Part shown: positions 9,329-21,863 of the stretch, one piece after another
Position numbering within the stretch: position 1 is the first letter of the stretch
Layout: each line of letters opens with the position of its first letter
Source: Bryum argenteum
Lineage: Eukaryota > Streptophyta > Bryopsida > Bryales > Bryaceae
Assembly: GCA_037043015.1 (NCBI GenBank)
Contig: CM073322.1
Span: 17,557,601 to 17,621,600, forward strand
DNA length: 64,000 nt
Reading direction: 5' to 3'
Made by a program: the position numbers and the translations under genes
The notes under the pieces: generated by a model
The model's database searches: none
Told to the model about the DNA's origin: nothing
The model's input: only the letters and a program-made list of their open reading frames with translations

Positions 9329-12128
9329 TTTTACATGCTGTGAATCGCATTTATGTACTTCGGGCCATATTCCATTGGTCTAACCTTTATTGCTAGTCTC
9401 GGCTCTTTTTGTCAAGGGGCCTGTCTTGGTCCTCTCTGCCACGTAATTGTTTCCTGAGGATGGCTTCGCCATTGGACCACTAGGGCTCAAAGGGGCAACT
9501 AGGCGGTACCCTGCTTCAGAAGTGTATGAATTGCATGTACACAATTAATGGCAAATGGTCATATCATTCGACAACAAGTACAATCTCTTAATGCCTGTTT
9601 CGGAATAATAAAAATAAGTACAATCTCCTCACTAGGTTCTCTACTAATGAAGAGAGAACATACTTATTCATGTCTAAATTAAAGAAGCATGTAGAAAGAA
9701 ATGCATATGAAGTGGTATGGGTAGTTACGGAGACTCTAGATATCAGAGCCTCTGAGGTAATGTGCTAACATGTTATCCTCTTCACAAGGTAAGTAAATCG
9801 GTGTACTAACGGAATCCGGGATGAATCTTTGCTGAGGGATGTCACAGCAAAGTAGGTTACCACGAAATTCAAGCACTTATTGATATCAAGCTGAAACTGG
9901 CACAATCTTTATCGAGTTGGGCAACTTGAAGATTGTGGACCAGAGCAGTTTAGAGTTCTAGAAGAGCCAAGGAAGATTTTGAGCGCAGTAGGGATAGGAA
10001 CAAGCTCAACTTAGGTACAACCATTACAAATATGTACAGCTAAATGTTCTTAGACATAAATCTAGGAAGGTTTTACATGCTCTACACACTTGGGTAGGCC
10101 ATGTCTTAGATGTGTCCCATCATTGCATATGCACTAGTAGAAAAGTGGCTTGAGAACACCAACCATTATACCGATGTGGCAATCTACACACACCTTGGGT
10201 GTAGATCGCCACTTTAGGGTGTATTCATTCATGCAAAAATATGTTCATCAAATGTACAAATTACTGAAATAAGGTACATTGTTAGGACTTGGGGTGCCCC
10301 TCTACCGTAGTCGGAGAAAGGGTATGTCTTCTTTAGAGCATGCCACCCACCAACTAAATTGCCTTCTATGATTTGAGTTTCACATACTCTTTTCTATTGT
10401 CGGACTTTCTGCAGATCCTGCAACACAATCCCTCAACTACGGTAGCAATCACTCCATCTTCATCAACAATACAAAATCAATCCTCATCCACACTAGTGCA
10501 TATGTGGTTTAAGTATAAAGCTCTGCTTGTAGTATATAGCAAGCTTGTATGTAAATTGCCTCCACAACCAATCAAATTGTGTCAAATTGTGGAGGGATTG
10601 TAAATTCTATGTACGCCAAGATTAAGTGGGGGGCAGGGGTGGGGCTTTTTTAAGCTTGCATGAAGTAGTTTTGGCGTTACTAGAGCTTACACTAGGCCTA
10701 ACCAAATGCATGGGCACACAAATTGCCCAGGAATGGAAGCCGTTGCCAATGCTCTAAAAGCAATTGCACTGCATAGGCTTCAAGCCTTGCAAATGCCATT
10801 ATTGAGAAGGCATCTGCCAAAATATGCTCCACTACATCTCTTGTTGAACCCACCAACGCTATTTTCTAAGGACAATTACCCCTCCAAATAGCCTTGGCCC
10901 TCAATCTTAAAGGGTCCGGCATTACTCAAAAGTTTCCCTCCAAATAGGATTCTTCCTTTTTATAGTGAGCATTAAATGAGAATGCTTGATTGTTGAATTC
11001 TTGGGAGAATTGTTTTAGGACTGTCACATTTGGGAATGTGTAGATCACACTCTAATTGAAGTTTTTGATGTGGGACTCTCATTGTTTCCTCCAAATTTCT
11101 CCCTCAATGAGCTCTTCCATCATTCCGTTGAAGGGCTTGCTCGGAGGAATTTGGAGGGGGTTAAGGAGGAGAGAGTGAATGAGCAGGGGTTGAGAGTGGA
11201 GCGGAGAGGGCAGGAAGGCAAAAGAGGGCCGAGGGTCACGATATGCTGCACTTGTTGGCCCACAAGAAGCATAGCATAGGTAGGCTGGTGTCAAGGAGAC
11301 AACTCTAGGCTCGTTAGTGGGAGTTAGACAAGGCCGGTGGCATGGCCTCCACACCTCAGCCCCTGCACGTACAGCTTCAGCCTCTCACCTGGCTAGCTGG
11401 CTGGCCCATTCTCCCCACCCAGCCTATGCTTTCTCGAATCTAGCCCTGGGCTGGGCTGCTACCTCTACTTCTAGCCTGCCTCCATCGCTTTTGCATTCTC
11501 CTTCAACACAATCAGCAAAAACGTTTCAAAAGCAACCCAGGCCGGTCCAGAAACCCACGAGGCCACCACGCCAAGCGGCCGGTGCATGCTCATGGTCACT
11601 ACAACCCTAGCTCTCTCTCTCTCTCTCTCTCTCTCAGTAACTTCGCCTGCAGTCTCCACAATCTACCATGCCCGGCCGCGCATGGTCTCATTCTGATCGG
11701 AGCACTCTGTAATCTACGATCGCAACAATCCACAAATCTACGATCCTGGCAGATTGTGACATTGGACTGATCGGAGAACTTTTTTGCGTTTGGTGTTCGT
11801 ACGAGGCCAGCATCACCAAGAGTTGGAATCCTTACAATTCTGACGTGGCTCAGAGGCGCAGCAAGTTGGAATATACTTCATTCATGCACTGTCATGCACA
11901 CATGGTAGGTACGAAGCAAAAGGGACTCAATCTCTAGCGCTTCTTCTTCTGTAGAACGTACTACTGGAGCTAGTTCCAGGAAATAGAACCCGTTAGTAGT
12001 TCGTACCCCGAGATTCCGTGAGAGGCGGCAAATTAAACTAGCGCGCATGGAAGTTCCAATGATTGTAGAAATCGGTATATACGACTTCCAGTCTGTATTT
12101 ACATACCTGAGGAGCTGCGCGCCTTCCT
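9329..12128. other. Intergenic, no gene recognised
   Basis: No coding exons are recognised. A CACTAGTAGAAAA motif at about 10132-10144, typical of the end of some plant MITEs, has no clear partner. From about 11.1 kb the GC content rises and a CT repeat appears, possibly the distal upstream region of the MIR160 transcript. Confidence 0.4.
11611..11635. repeat. (CT)n microsatellite
   Basis: Twenty-five bases of uninterrupted CT dinucleotides. Pyrimidine-rich tracts of this kind are common upstream of plant transcription starts, but no start is shown here. Confidence 0.9.
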
Positions 12129-12135
12129 TATATAA
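12129..12135 (+). promoter_or_regulatory. Candidate TATA box for the MIR160 primary transcript
   Basis: TATATAA sits about 820 bp upstream of the miRNA, in a GC-richer stretch followed by pyrimidine-rich sequence. Primary miRNA transcripts of about 1 kb or more are usual in plants. The link to the miRNA is inferred from position only. Confidence 0.4.
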
Positions 12136-12942
12136 CAGATCTCTTGTATGGACTTTCTCAGTGTGTGTTTCGACGTCTCACAGTGTGTGTGTGTACGTTT
12201 CGGCTTCCAACCGCTTCAGTCTTTCCTCTCTCTCAAAGATTGCTAGACACTGAATTTGCATTGCATGAACTCGACATCTGAGCTTCCGCTTCCACTGTGT
12301 GCTGGTCCAGCTAGTCCTCTTTTCCTTTCATGGACCTGCAAGTCTCAGCTTCTACTTGCCCAGCTCCAGAGCGGTGTCTGTGAAGCGGTGGTGAGACTTG
12401 AGTCTGTGCTAGTAACGGAACTCACCTGAGTTATCAGTTCTGTCAGAGCTCCCGCAAACATCAAGATTCTAGTAAGTTTTCGGCGCTTCGGACGCATGTG
12501 TAGGCTGTCTAATTCCCACTGGTAGGGCATTACAGGAGTTGTAGAAATGAAAACAAGTGGCGATTTTGAATGATATTGGCAGGAGTACTTGGCTCCAGGC
12601 ATTTGTAGATTTCAGAGTTCTGAGCACACGGAGTCCTAGGAGAGAGAGAAAGTAAGAGACATCTTGTTATTGCAGATGACCATCAGAATGCATACAGGCG
12701 GTAATTAGTCAGAGTCAGAGTCCCATGGTAAGCAAATTTTAGTCTAGTGTTAGAATACGCTAATATGTAGAATCTCAAACTGCAAGTTTTGTGAGGTCCT
12801 CTTTGTTGCTGGTGGGAAGCCAGGCATTCTCCAATGTGCAGAATTGCCATTAAATCCCCAATTTTCATAGGTTTTTGAGATGGTACTGATAGAAGAAGAA
12901 GTACAGATCGGTTGCAGGTTGAAGACTACCTAACTAGTGCAA

Positions 12943-13035
12943 TGGCCCTGCCTGGCTCCCTGTATGCCACCTGCAAAGCATGGCAAAAGTTTTGCCAAGG
13001 TTCATAGCTGGCAAACAGGGAGTCTGGCAGACCAT
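12943..13035 (+). ncRNA. MIR160: MIR160 precursor hairpin
   Basis: The 5' arm holds the 21-nt miR160 sequence (starts TGCCTGGCTCCC, ends TGTATGCCA). The 3' arm at about 13009-13029 (GGCAAACAGGGAGTCTGGCA) is its near complement, leaving two mismatches and one G-U pair over the duplex. The 39-nt loop region has its own small palindrome (TGGCAAAAGTTTTGCCA). miR160 is conserved across land plants and directs cleavage of ARF10/16/17-type auxin response factor transcripts; that target role is family knowledge. The hairpin shape and mature sequence are seen directly. No target gene lies in the window. Confidence 0.93.
12949..12969 (+). ncRNA. miR160: Mature miR160 (5' arm)
   Basis: This 21-nt segment equals the canonical plant miR160 as I know it. 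It begins with U, as expected for AGO1 loading. The opposite strand of the duplex would come from about 13008-13030. Confidence 0.9.
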
Positions 13036-13249
13036 GCCCACATCCTAATATGTTCCCCTTTGCTTCTCATTTCTGCATGGACATGGTTTACCTAAGGTAG
13101 ACTAACTTATGAGCTGCTCATGAGGAACATGGATAGAAGTACTTGGCGATGTTTTTTGAGTTAAGCTTCTGATCAAGAGTGGGTAGTGGGGTAAGTGTTA
13201 CATATCGATGTAATATGATGTGAATTAATGGCATGCATTTTTGTGAAAG

Positions 13250-13399
13250 TAGTTGTTGTAATAGGAATTTATTTTATTTTACAAGCCAATTATTTGTAAA
13301 ATAATTATTTGTAAAATAAAATCTGTTTCAACTATTGTTTCAACTAGTTGTTGTAATAGGAATTTATTTTATTTTACAGATTTTTTTTTTTTTTTTTTT
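13250..13399. repeat. Duplicated 'TTGTTGTAATAGGAATTTAT' block and poly-T tract
   Basis: The block TTGTTGTAATAGGAATTTAT followed by TTTATTTTACA occurs at about 13253-13283 and again at about 13349-13379. Between them are partial inverted copies (AATTATTTGTAAAATAA). A T tract of about 20 follows at 13380-13400. Confidence 0.75.
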
Positions 13400-13540
13400 G
13401 GGTACATAAGTATGATATTATGGCAAAATTTCAACAAATGTCTAGGTAGAAGATTTTGGATTCAGATTATTTTGGTACTAGATTCACAATGATTTTACTT
13501 CATCATTTTTATTTTCAAAAAGATATGAAGCTTGACTTGT

Positions 13541-13665
13541 GCCTCTTTCATTCCTTGTGAGATTTCATTTTATTTGTTGAGCTAGATTCCAACTGAAACT
13601 CTCCTCTTTCATTCCTTGTAGAATTTCATTTTATTTGTTGAGCTAGATTCCAACTGAAACTCTAC
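13541..13665. repeat. Tandem duplication, about 62-bp unit
   Basis: The unit CTCTTTCATTCCTTGT... ending CCAACTGAAACTCT is present twice in direct tandem with only small differences. Confidence 0.85.
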
Positions 13666-14305
13666 TACTTGTCATAGAAATCACCTCTCCATCGTTTACA
13701 TATACGAGTTTTCAGATTTTTTTTACGTGAGACAATTGATTTCCAACCAAAAAGACCCAAGGATCTTTCACAAGGGTATATCTTTTGGTACAACTTAAGT
13801 GGGTATACATATGACCAAGTCCTCGATTCAGTTCTTACTACTAAACAGCTGATTTACTATCTTCTGATTGCACATAAACATGTAGCTATCTAGAAAACTA
13901 CAACTAGATTCCTGATAGTTGACGTTCAGAAGCATATTCATTTACTGAAGATTGCATACATGTGGTCGTGATGAACACTATCAAATATTACAAATTCAAA
14001 AGAAATAGACACATTCGACACTGATAGTCCTGTAAGTATTCGGGTATTTATCGTTATGATATGACAATTCTTTTAATTTGAGACTTTTGCACTCTCTTTC
14101 CTTGTAACTATGGGAAACCTCAATGTAAGAAAATTAAGCACGGAGCAGCAAAATTTGTTTTCGTCTACCAATAATCATTTTTCCAGACACGGCCAATCAC
14201 GAAGGATCGATGTGGAGTTTCCAGTGACGGTCGATCTATGGGATGTTATATGTAAGTAATCAGATTCTCTTCAGAACTCCCCATCTTCGCAGAACTGAAT
14301 TAAAA

Positions 14306-14558
14306 CCTCAATTCCGTTAAAATGGCACTATGCCATGTGCCATTTTGTCACACCAAATCTGACATATGTACTCACATGGAATGGTATATTCTCTAATATT
14401 ACGATTTTTTAAATAACATCACTCGTTTATATACATTGACACTCATTTTCCATGATATCACCTTCAAATTCTGATATATCACATGGTTTTTGAACTGTAG
14501 TTCAGAAAGTTGAGGTGTGTCATTTTAGCGGCATAACGCCATTTTAACGGAATTGAGG
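14306..14558. mobile_element. MITE with long terminal inverted repeats
   Basis: The left end CCTCAATTCCGTTAAAATGG is repeated in inverted orientation at the right end. Similarity continues inward for about 50 bp (…TATGCC…TCACACC). I could not find a convincing target duplication, so the superfamily is open; long inverted repeats would suit a Mutator-like element. It is unrelated to the TTAA class. Confidence 0.7.
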
Positions 14559-15108
14559 ATACTATTAGAAGTACATTCTGAATATCTGTGTTCAGAAATC
14601 TTGCATATTGTATGATCTTTTTAAGAATACATATTCCCCTTATTAAGATTCTCAGAATTTTCAGTTCATCTATTAATGCCCATTCTGCGATATGTGTTGA
14701 TAAGAAAGAAACAAAGAAGGACTCTGAGCAAATTGGCACATGCAAACTACTCCAGTTGAAGCTCCATGAGAGTTGCAGCACAACTACAAGTTTATTATAT
14801 AATTTACATTTCATCTAAAGCTTGTTCATAGCTTGGATCTCACTTTGTTGGTTGTGTAAAGTGTAGACAGGATGCCGCTGTGGCGATGGCACGAAATGTT
14901 CATGATGCCGAAGCTACTGCAAAGAGATAGACGGATGAAGCTGGCTTACAGGAAAGGGAAGTACGGATGGTGGATTAGGAGATCTTCTGCTTTTTATAGT
15001 GGCCCCTTGAGGCCCAAAGGGGTGCAGTGATCACAGTCGTTGGTTCCGAGGGTAGTGCTCCTAGAAAGAGGGGGAGCCGGTCAAGTAGGTCTTATTTTTC
15101 CATTTTGT

Positions 15109-16067
15109 TTTACCCCTCAACGGTTTGTTTAAAAACATTCTCAAAGAAAGTGTTATAAATGGAAATAAAGGTAAGCTATTCAAATTTCAACTATACAATC
15201 TTGTAGTATACATATTGTACATCATGTGGCTCAGATTTTGAGCCATGAGGTCTTATAGATTGCCAGATTGAAGCTCATTAGTAATCAAAAAACGTCACAA
15301 AATCTCAGCATTTTCACTTTGAAGTAAAATTTCTTAGATTTATTGCTATGAGAAAATCATCACCTACAGAGTTGTTTACCTTCATTCCAATAACACCCTT
15401 CAACCAAAAAAATCCATGAGAAAAATTTCTTTGCGCAAATAAAAGCGCTGCAATGGTGAAAACCGCCAAAAATCTTACAAAGGAAAAATAGTCGAAAACT
15501 CAACCGTTTGCGTTCAAATCTATGCCTTATTTTTTAAATATCTTTAATTTTGTCAAGGTTTTTACCACATGAACTAGACTCAAATTGTAACTCATTTTAA
15601 AAAAACAAAGTCAAACTTCAAGGGTGGATAAAGGAGATATAGCTCCTCAACATTAATCCATTTATTCACTTATTTCATTGTAGAAACATTATTGCAAATC
15701 AATACCAAGATTATTTGGATCAAAAATTTTCCAAATAGAAAGGTGTTAGCCTTCATCTTAAGATCATGAATTAATAAGAATACTATAAGAAGGATTACTT
15801 GATTTTCCATAATTGCCTTACAGCGGTAAAACATGCTCCATGATTGAGAACACAAAAACAAGAGATGTGTTCACTAAAATGCATGTCATTTATTCATAAG
15901 TCATTTTACAAGTTTGAAATTCTTACCACACAAACTAGACTTGATTTGGGACCCAAACCAAGTGATTTCAACCAAAATGAACATTGGATGAAGAAGTTAT
16001 GGCCACTTAAAGTTTATGCCCTTCATCCACGATGTCGTTTTTTGACATCGGCAGGATTAGGGGTCAA
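15109..16067 (-). mobile_element. Diverged P2-class element (copy c, inverted)
   Basis: The sequence matches the reverse complement of P2a along its length: a 'TTACCCCTCAACGG' end near 15111, 'CATCATGTGGCTCAGATTTTGAG' near 15220, 'ATATAGCTCCTCAA' near 15639, and the end 'GATGTCGTTTTTTGACATCG' to AGGGGTCAA near 16067. Both termini are mutated (TTTA and TCAA), so it is old compared with P2a and P2b. No protein is encoded. Confidence 0.65.
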
Positions 16068-18022
16068 TGGAGAGAGCAATGTTTGGCTTAAACCATTGCC
16101 AACAAGTTTATGAACCTATAAAGGAATGTAGATGGATGACCAAGGAGACAAATGGATGAAAATCTCATAATGTTGCGTTAGACAAGTTTGTCTGTAAAGG
16201 TGCAAATAACATGCTTTCAAACTTACGGCGACTTGGTTGGCTATGGATTACTTGGCCCAAAACTGCTACGAAGTGATCCTTCGTGAAGAAGATTCACAAA
16301 CTATTCAAAAATTTGATTAGAGATTTAAACTCCTATAGTTGACTAGTAAAGAGCTAGGTAATGGTCATTTATTCTTTGATCAGGCTATTGGTCACTAAAC
16401 CTAGATCTTACGAGATTGAAACTTTTGCAAAGTGTAGAGTTTACATACCTTTCCAACAAGACTATCTAAGTTTGAAAATTTCTCTTACTTTAGAAGATAT
16501 TCGCTCCCAAGACTTAAAAGCACTATTAGGGTATGTTGAAATTTGCCCCAAAACTAAGGTTTATGCTCATAGATTCTCAAAAAATGCCCAAAATTGATTA
16601 GATTGTGGAAACTTCAAAGGTTCACCAAAGTTTGAGACTTTAAATTTATTCAGGTATTGTTTTGTGTACATGTAAAGAAGGCTCTTAAACTTGACCTCAC
16701 TACTCGGATTTTCATTCCAATAATTCATCACATGCCACTTTATTTACAAAGACCATGATCCTTTGTATTTGAATCTTAGAATACCTCCATGCACATACTC
16801 AAGTATTTCTTTAGGTTTTATAGGTCCAATGAGAGTGAAAATTACACAAACATGTTTCTCATTCATTCAAAAGCAATAATTTGAATAACCTCAAAGAGTA
16901 TTTACTTCTAAATAGAGTAAATAGTCCTCAAAACATTGTTTTTTTCTTTTAACTACAAAGGATTTATTTTTTACTTTTTTTTCTTACTTTGAACAGTATG
17001 ATTGGACAATTGGTGAGAAATTATAATTCAAGAATTGGTACACATTTACATGTACAAGCTAGGCACTAGATCTTGCATGTACATACTCGTAAATATGTCA
17101 AGATTTGAAAAATTCCAACCATCCTGTCCTGAACCAAATATGTCAAGATTTGAAAAATTCCAACCATCCTGTCCTGAACCAACCGGTGTCTCCCAGATCT
17201 CATCACCATTTCAAAGAAAACGAAACCAATGTAAGCCTTTGTTAGCTTAATGAAATTCATGTGTGGTAAGCACATAAGCACATGTATGGGTACCTCAAAG
17301 TCCTTTGGGGGATACCATGTCGGGTATCTTGAAGGCACTAGTGACTAAATAGGAACTAGCATAGTGTCCACCCCGAGAGGGGTTGGTAGTCCCCGTATCG
17401 GTGTGATGACCTCGGGACATATACAATATACAAGGATAGGTCGCACAAACATGACGGCCTCTAAACAAGTTGGAGTTTCTCTTCTTCTGGCTTATTGCAT
17501 CCTTGGCCCTGGACTCAATGTTGATAGGGGAGAATCAAGGGAAATCTTATGATACTTAACCAGCTGGGGTGGTAATCGTCACCGGAATTTCATTCAACCT
17601 TGCTGGCAGTCAATCAGAATGTGTCTAAACCCCTCATTTTCGTACACAAGTGTGTATTAATTTAGCGCTTTCCGTTCACTTTCAAAGCACGTGACAATAG
17701 AGTCAATAGCCAGGCTGGCTAGACGGGCAGCATTTGGCGGAACGCGAAGTCGCATTTCCTTCTGCTTCCTACCGCCGTGGTTCGGACAGAGAAGCAATTG
17801 TCGGCAAAGGATCGTGAAGCTTTACGCGGAATGTGCACGACTTAATGCTTGCAGTAGGAATCTAACCCACCCATTATTGCCAAATATCTCCTAACCTCGC
17901 ACACACCCCTGCCAGCTCTATCAGATAGTAACTTGATTCAAACCCTCCTCGCACGCACCTCCTGCAATATGGTAACTTGATTCAAGATAGCCAAAGAGAC
18001 GAACATAGAGCTAAGTTCTAGA
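16068..18022. other. Intergenic upstream of the 18-kb membrane-protein gene
   Basis: No coding exons are recognised. It holds the 45-bp tandem repeat at 17.1 kb. Base composition becomes less AT-rich from about 17.3 kb, as expected near a gene. No clear TATA box was identified. Confidence 0.4.
17092..17181. repeat. Perfect 45-bp tandem duplication
   Basis: The unit AATATGTCAAGATTTGAAAA… ending CCTGAACCA occurs at 17092-17136 and 17137-17181 without a visible difference, so the duplication is recent. Confidence 0.92.
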
Positions 18023-18899
18023 ATGACTCCACCCAAAGCCGAGGATCCGAGCACATCAGAGTCGGAGCCGAAACCAGACGATGTGGGCAAAGATGTCGCA
18101 GATAGTAAGGAGGATGCTTCAAGACCAGTGGCCACTTGGGATGTTGAGAATCAGATTCGCGATGGTGATCGATTTCCACTGCTGGGGGAGGGTAGCGCGA
18201 GCTCGGCACCAACACACAAGGACTCTACCATGGCGGAGGTAGAGATCGATACTCTGCTGTGGATCAAGGAGAAGGGGAACGAGAAGTTGAAGCAAGCTCT
18301 AGAAACGTGGCAAGGGAAGGATCACTTGCTAGCGAGCCGAGTGGACAAGAAGCGGAAGCAGAGCAACGCTCTGATCAATGAGATTTACCAGCTAATAGGA
18401 TTCTACAGTGTGTTCCAAGGCGTGTTACTGACCGCCGTATCGCAGTCTAACTTGCTGCTCTGCCATAACTGGTGGTCTGCCTTCTTCTTGAGCTTGCTAG
18501 CCTCGCTCGTCACCATCGCCGGAGTCATCCAGAAGTACCATTCGATTCTAGCTCTGGAGTTGACCATCAACACCGAAGATGCTAGTCGCAAGGTACGTGC
18601 TTATTACCTTTAGGGTTTCGTAGATTCTCCATCCCTGCCAACTGAATTGTGCTTTTTTTTTGGTCTTGCAGCATGTCATCAGACTAGCCAACAACCTGTT
18701 GAAAAAAAGGGAGGCCTTCAGGTTCGATAAGGACGCCGGCGAAAGTACATCGTCTGTGCCGACCCGGAAACGGCTAATGGTATCTGCTATCTTGGTGGTG
18801 ACTGTGTTGCTAATTTTCTCGGCTCTGTTCCTGGCTTCCATTTTTCGAATCCTCTGCGATTCGGGCCTTCAATCACCAACTCCGTCACCAGGTCCGTAG
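18023..18899 (+). CDS. Plant three-TM membrane protein of unknown function, two exons
   Basis: Exons 18023-18592 and 18672-18899 are joined across a GT-AG intron (AAG|GTACGT … TTGCAG|CAT) in phase 0 and give 265 residues. The first 70 or so residues are polar and acidic and probably disordered. Two adjacent hydrophobic segments follow in exon 1 (around LIGFYSVFQGVLLTAV and FFLSLLASLVTIAGVI), then a short polar stretch (ELTINTEDASRK), a basic segment, and a third hydrophobic segment near the C terminus (LMVSAILVVTVLLIFSALFL). The core resembles uncharacterised plant proteins with the 'YQLIGFYSVFQGVLLTA' segment, common in non-seed plants; that is memory, not a search. The start is the first ATG of the open frame. 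Function unknown; location at a membrane is inferred. Confidence 0.8.
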
Positions 18900-19740
18900 A
18901 AACATATGCAAGCCTGCTTGTGACGGAAGAAAACCGTCTGGTACGTCGCTCTTACCATAGCCGAGCTTTAATTTTGAACTCAAACGATCAATCTCTTATT
19001 CAGATGGTGTTTTAGTTTCACGACTTAGAGTATCGAGTTCCTATTCTTACGTTGACCTAGTTTGTATAAAAGATTCCTCACTCCAACGGTGCCGAATGCA
19101 ACCGTTTGATGAGCTCAAAGCGAGCTTGAAATTTAATCATGATCGAGCTCGACCGTTATGACCTAAAGTGTAGTTCCTATTGTTACGCTGACCTCCTTTG
19201 TATTGGGAGTTTCATACACCAACTTACTAGCCTTTTCTGAATATCGTATGCAACAGTTAGATGAGCTCAAATTGACGTGAAGGTAGTGCACATGCTCAGA
19301 ATTCTGGTAGTCTGAGCGTTAGAGTTGTGATACTGAATGTTTTTTGAATCAATAGCATGATACACAATATAGGACTTGTCATGCTCATTCAGTGTGAGGA
19401 ACTGATTGATTACATATATGGGTGTTGGAGTAGACATATCTTGGTACTTATGCCTACCTCATTTGTCCTCGTTTTAGAACTTGAAGGTCGTTGGATGCGG
19501 TTAGAAACTGGACCATTCACATAACTCAAGTTTAATTTCATTGTACTGTACATGTATGGAAGTTGGTGGTTAAAGAAAATAAGTCACATTCTGGTATGCC
19601 GCCAAATTGAATAATCAGCACATGAGGATTGAAAGAAACAGATTCCGTAACACAACACAAGGCGAAAAATGGACCAAGATTTGAATGGCATTAAATAGTT
19701 CAGTAATAGAATGTTTTGAGTACAAAACAGAGAGGCTACG
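18900..19740. other. Intergenic between convergent genes
   Basis: It contains the 3' ends of the membrane-protein gene (+) and the alpha/beta hydrolase gene (-). Nothing else is recognised. Confidence 0.45.
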
Positions 19741-21863
19741 TTATGTGACAGTCATAGGTGGTAATTGTAACGGTTGCACTTGAGGAAGAGACGGATCTTG
19801 GCTTTTCACGTGCAGATGGTGCACATCCACCGTCCCTTCAGTAAGGAACCGAAAAGTCTCCTGGTACAGGCTCTGCCAGAACTGGTTCGTGTGTCCCATG
19901 CTAGACTGCACACACCCACGTAATCAAAACAACTCAATAAGGGCGGTAATACTCCCACATCAATCTAATATGATCTCTTAGATGTTATTCGTACCTCTAG
20001 TGGATGCACCATAGTGTGCGGTACACCTTCGATTGGAGCATATAATGTGGAAAAGTGGGGGGGTCCATCTTTGCCTGCAAGCACGGATAGTGAGAATGCG
20101 TATCATTAGCATTGGCGCACAGGGATTTGCGTCGGTGGAAGTAAGTGGGAAGAATGAATGAAAGGGTACCAGCGCGGTCTTCGATTTCTTTGATGACTGT
20201 CATGCCAACAGTGTGGTCCGCGGAGTCATCGATCTCTGTCTGCACAATGAGCGTGGGCAGTTTGGCCAGGACGTCCAAATGCTTCTCCTGCCGCACGAAA
20301 TGTCCAAACACGTCGACAGCCACCATGCAACTCAATAGAAAGGGCATGTCCGGGTACCATCCTTTCTCTTGCGCTCCTAGCGGCCCCGCCAGTTTCGAGA
20401 ATCGGCAGTTGCCCTGGTTTATAATCTGCACACACCAATCTTGCTCAATCACCCCCTTGGCTTAAACTGCGAGTCTGGATGGAGAGTGATTGACTGATAA
20501 CTTTCAATATCAGATCCTAGGACTGGTCCAGTTGGTGGTTACCTTTAGGAGGGGTGCAAAAACTGCAGTTTTGGCAACTTTGTCCGAGTGTCTAGCTGCA
20601 AGAGCGAGTGCTGTGGCACCACCCATTGACAAACCCACGGTAAACAGAGGCCCTGGAAGAGCCTCCAGCTCTTTCAGCCGCTCCTCCGCCTCCTCCAGGT
20701 ATTTCATGTGCTCCGATTCGTAGAATCTAGAGAGCAGGGCCACAAGCAACCGTTACATTCGCATCCACACAGAAACCGTCATAAGTTTTTTCTGGAAGCA
20801 ATGTCTGTCCCGGGCCGAAAGTTGCGTTAGAAGTTGAGGTGATTGAGAATGTACTTGAAAAATTTAGAATCAGAAAACTCCTCATCGAAAAGTGCTTCGT
20901 ACAACTCCAGCTCGTTCAATGCCTTTAAGCGCTCCACTGCCCCACTCGCCTGCAAAGAGTAGGGATAATGGTAAGGGACCGGCACAGCTTAATACTTTTG
21001 TATGAGAAGGAATGAAGCCTGCGAACCATTGATCGGAGCGTGAAGCTTACTTGATCGGGTGTCAACGTGCTGATGGAGACAAAGTTACGAATGTATGCAG
21101 CCAATTCTGGGTCGCTCGAAAGCTTCTTGGCCAACTGCTCCTTGATGTCGGGTTTCAAGTCATGCTGTGCACAAATCGGATTCCCTATTAGTTGCAGATT
21201 CAAAGGAATCACGCAAGCAGGAATGAGGATGAGGAAAATCTGCAGGAGTACCTTAGGCCAGTATTTGTCAGCGTTGCGAAAGTAATGGCCACAGAGGGCA
21301 GGTTGGTAAACGTTGAAGCCATTGTCGTAAAGGTACTGCGCAAGAAGGCCCATCTGCCCAGTGGTGGCGGAGAAGCCATGGAACATGAGCACTGTGCCAT
21401 ACACTTCTTCCCCATCGCCGTGAAGCAAATAGTAGGGGGATCCGTGCTCCCGCTTCTCGCTCTCCGGGTAGCTTGCAATTTTTTTCACAAACGGATCCAT
21501 CGCCCGCTTCGCCTGCCATCCATCCAAGCAATCAATTGCTCAAAACTAGGGCTCAAAGCAACGCTCATCTCGTCACATTGGATTTGGCCTCTCTCCCTCG
21601 CTTGAACTCATCAAGAATACAACAAGGATGGAGTGCACACGGACCTGATCGAGTTGGCTCTGAGTGAGGATCACTTTCTCCAGCTTCAAGGGCGCCATGG
21701 CTGCCGTGATCGTCAGCCTCTTACAAACCGTGGCTCGAGATGGAGTGGTGTGCGATTTCGAAAAATTGCACCGTCGTGTATTTGGCAGCAAGGAGCTCGA
21801 AAGCCGCGACTTGCACGTGGCCATTCTAGCTCCGACGAAGTGCGGGCCACTAATCCTATCCAT
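19741..21863 (-). CDS. Alpha/beta hydrolase (serine hydrolase/lipase-like), probably plastid-targeted
   Basis: Seven exons on the reverse strand: 21863-21645, 21512-21252, 21164-21051, 20949-20855, 20726-20543, 20425-20027, 19905-19741; all introns are GT-AG and phases agree, giving about 478 residues. The first 60 residues are rich in Ser, Thr and Arg, as in a chloroplast transit peptide. The fold markers are 'VLMFHGFSATTGQ' (oxyanion-side HG, about residue 117), the nucleophile elbow GLSMGG with Ser263, an acidic candidate in QTEIDDSAD (356-360) and His429 in SMGHTNQFW. The exon 4 donor is the least certain: reading through it meets a stop, whereas AA|GTACAT joined to TCTCTAG|ATTC restores the frame. 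Substrate unknown; monoacylglycerol-lipase or S33-type enzymes are the nearest general family. Confidence 0.85.

Larger units (their letters stand above)
13036..14305. other. Intergenic with tandem duplications
   Basis: No gene is recognised. The sequence becomes AT-rich and contains the duplications listed separately. Confidence 0.4.

Noticed and set aside
10131..10145. CACTAGTAGAAAA motif as the end of a CACTA or MITE element
   Set aside because: No inverted partner end could be found within a reasonable distance, so no element is called.
11079..11610. Several 60-97-codon frames on both strands in GC-richer DNA
   Set aside because: They overlap on opposite strands, one is driven by a CT repeat, and none resembles a protein family.
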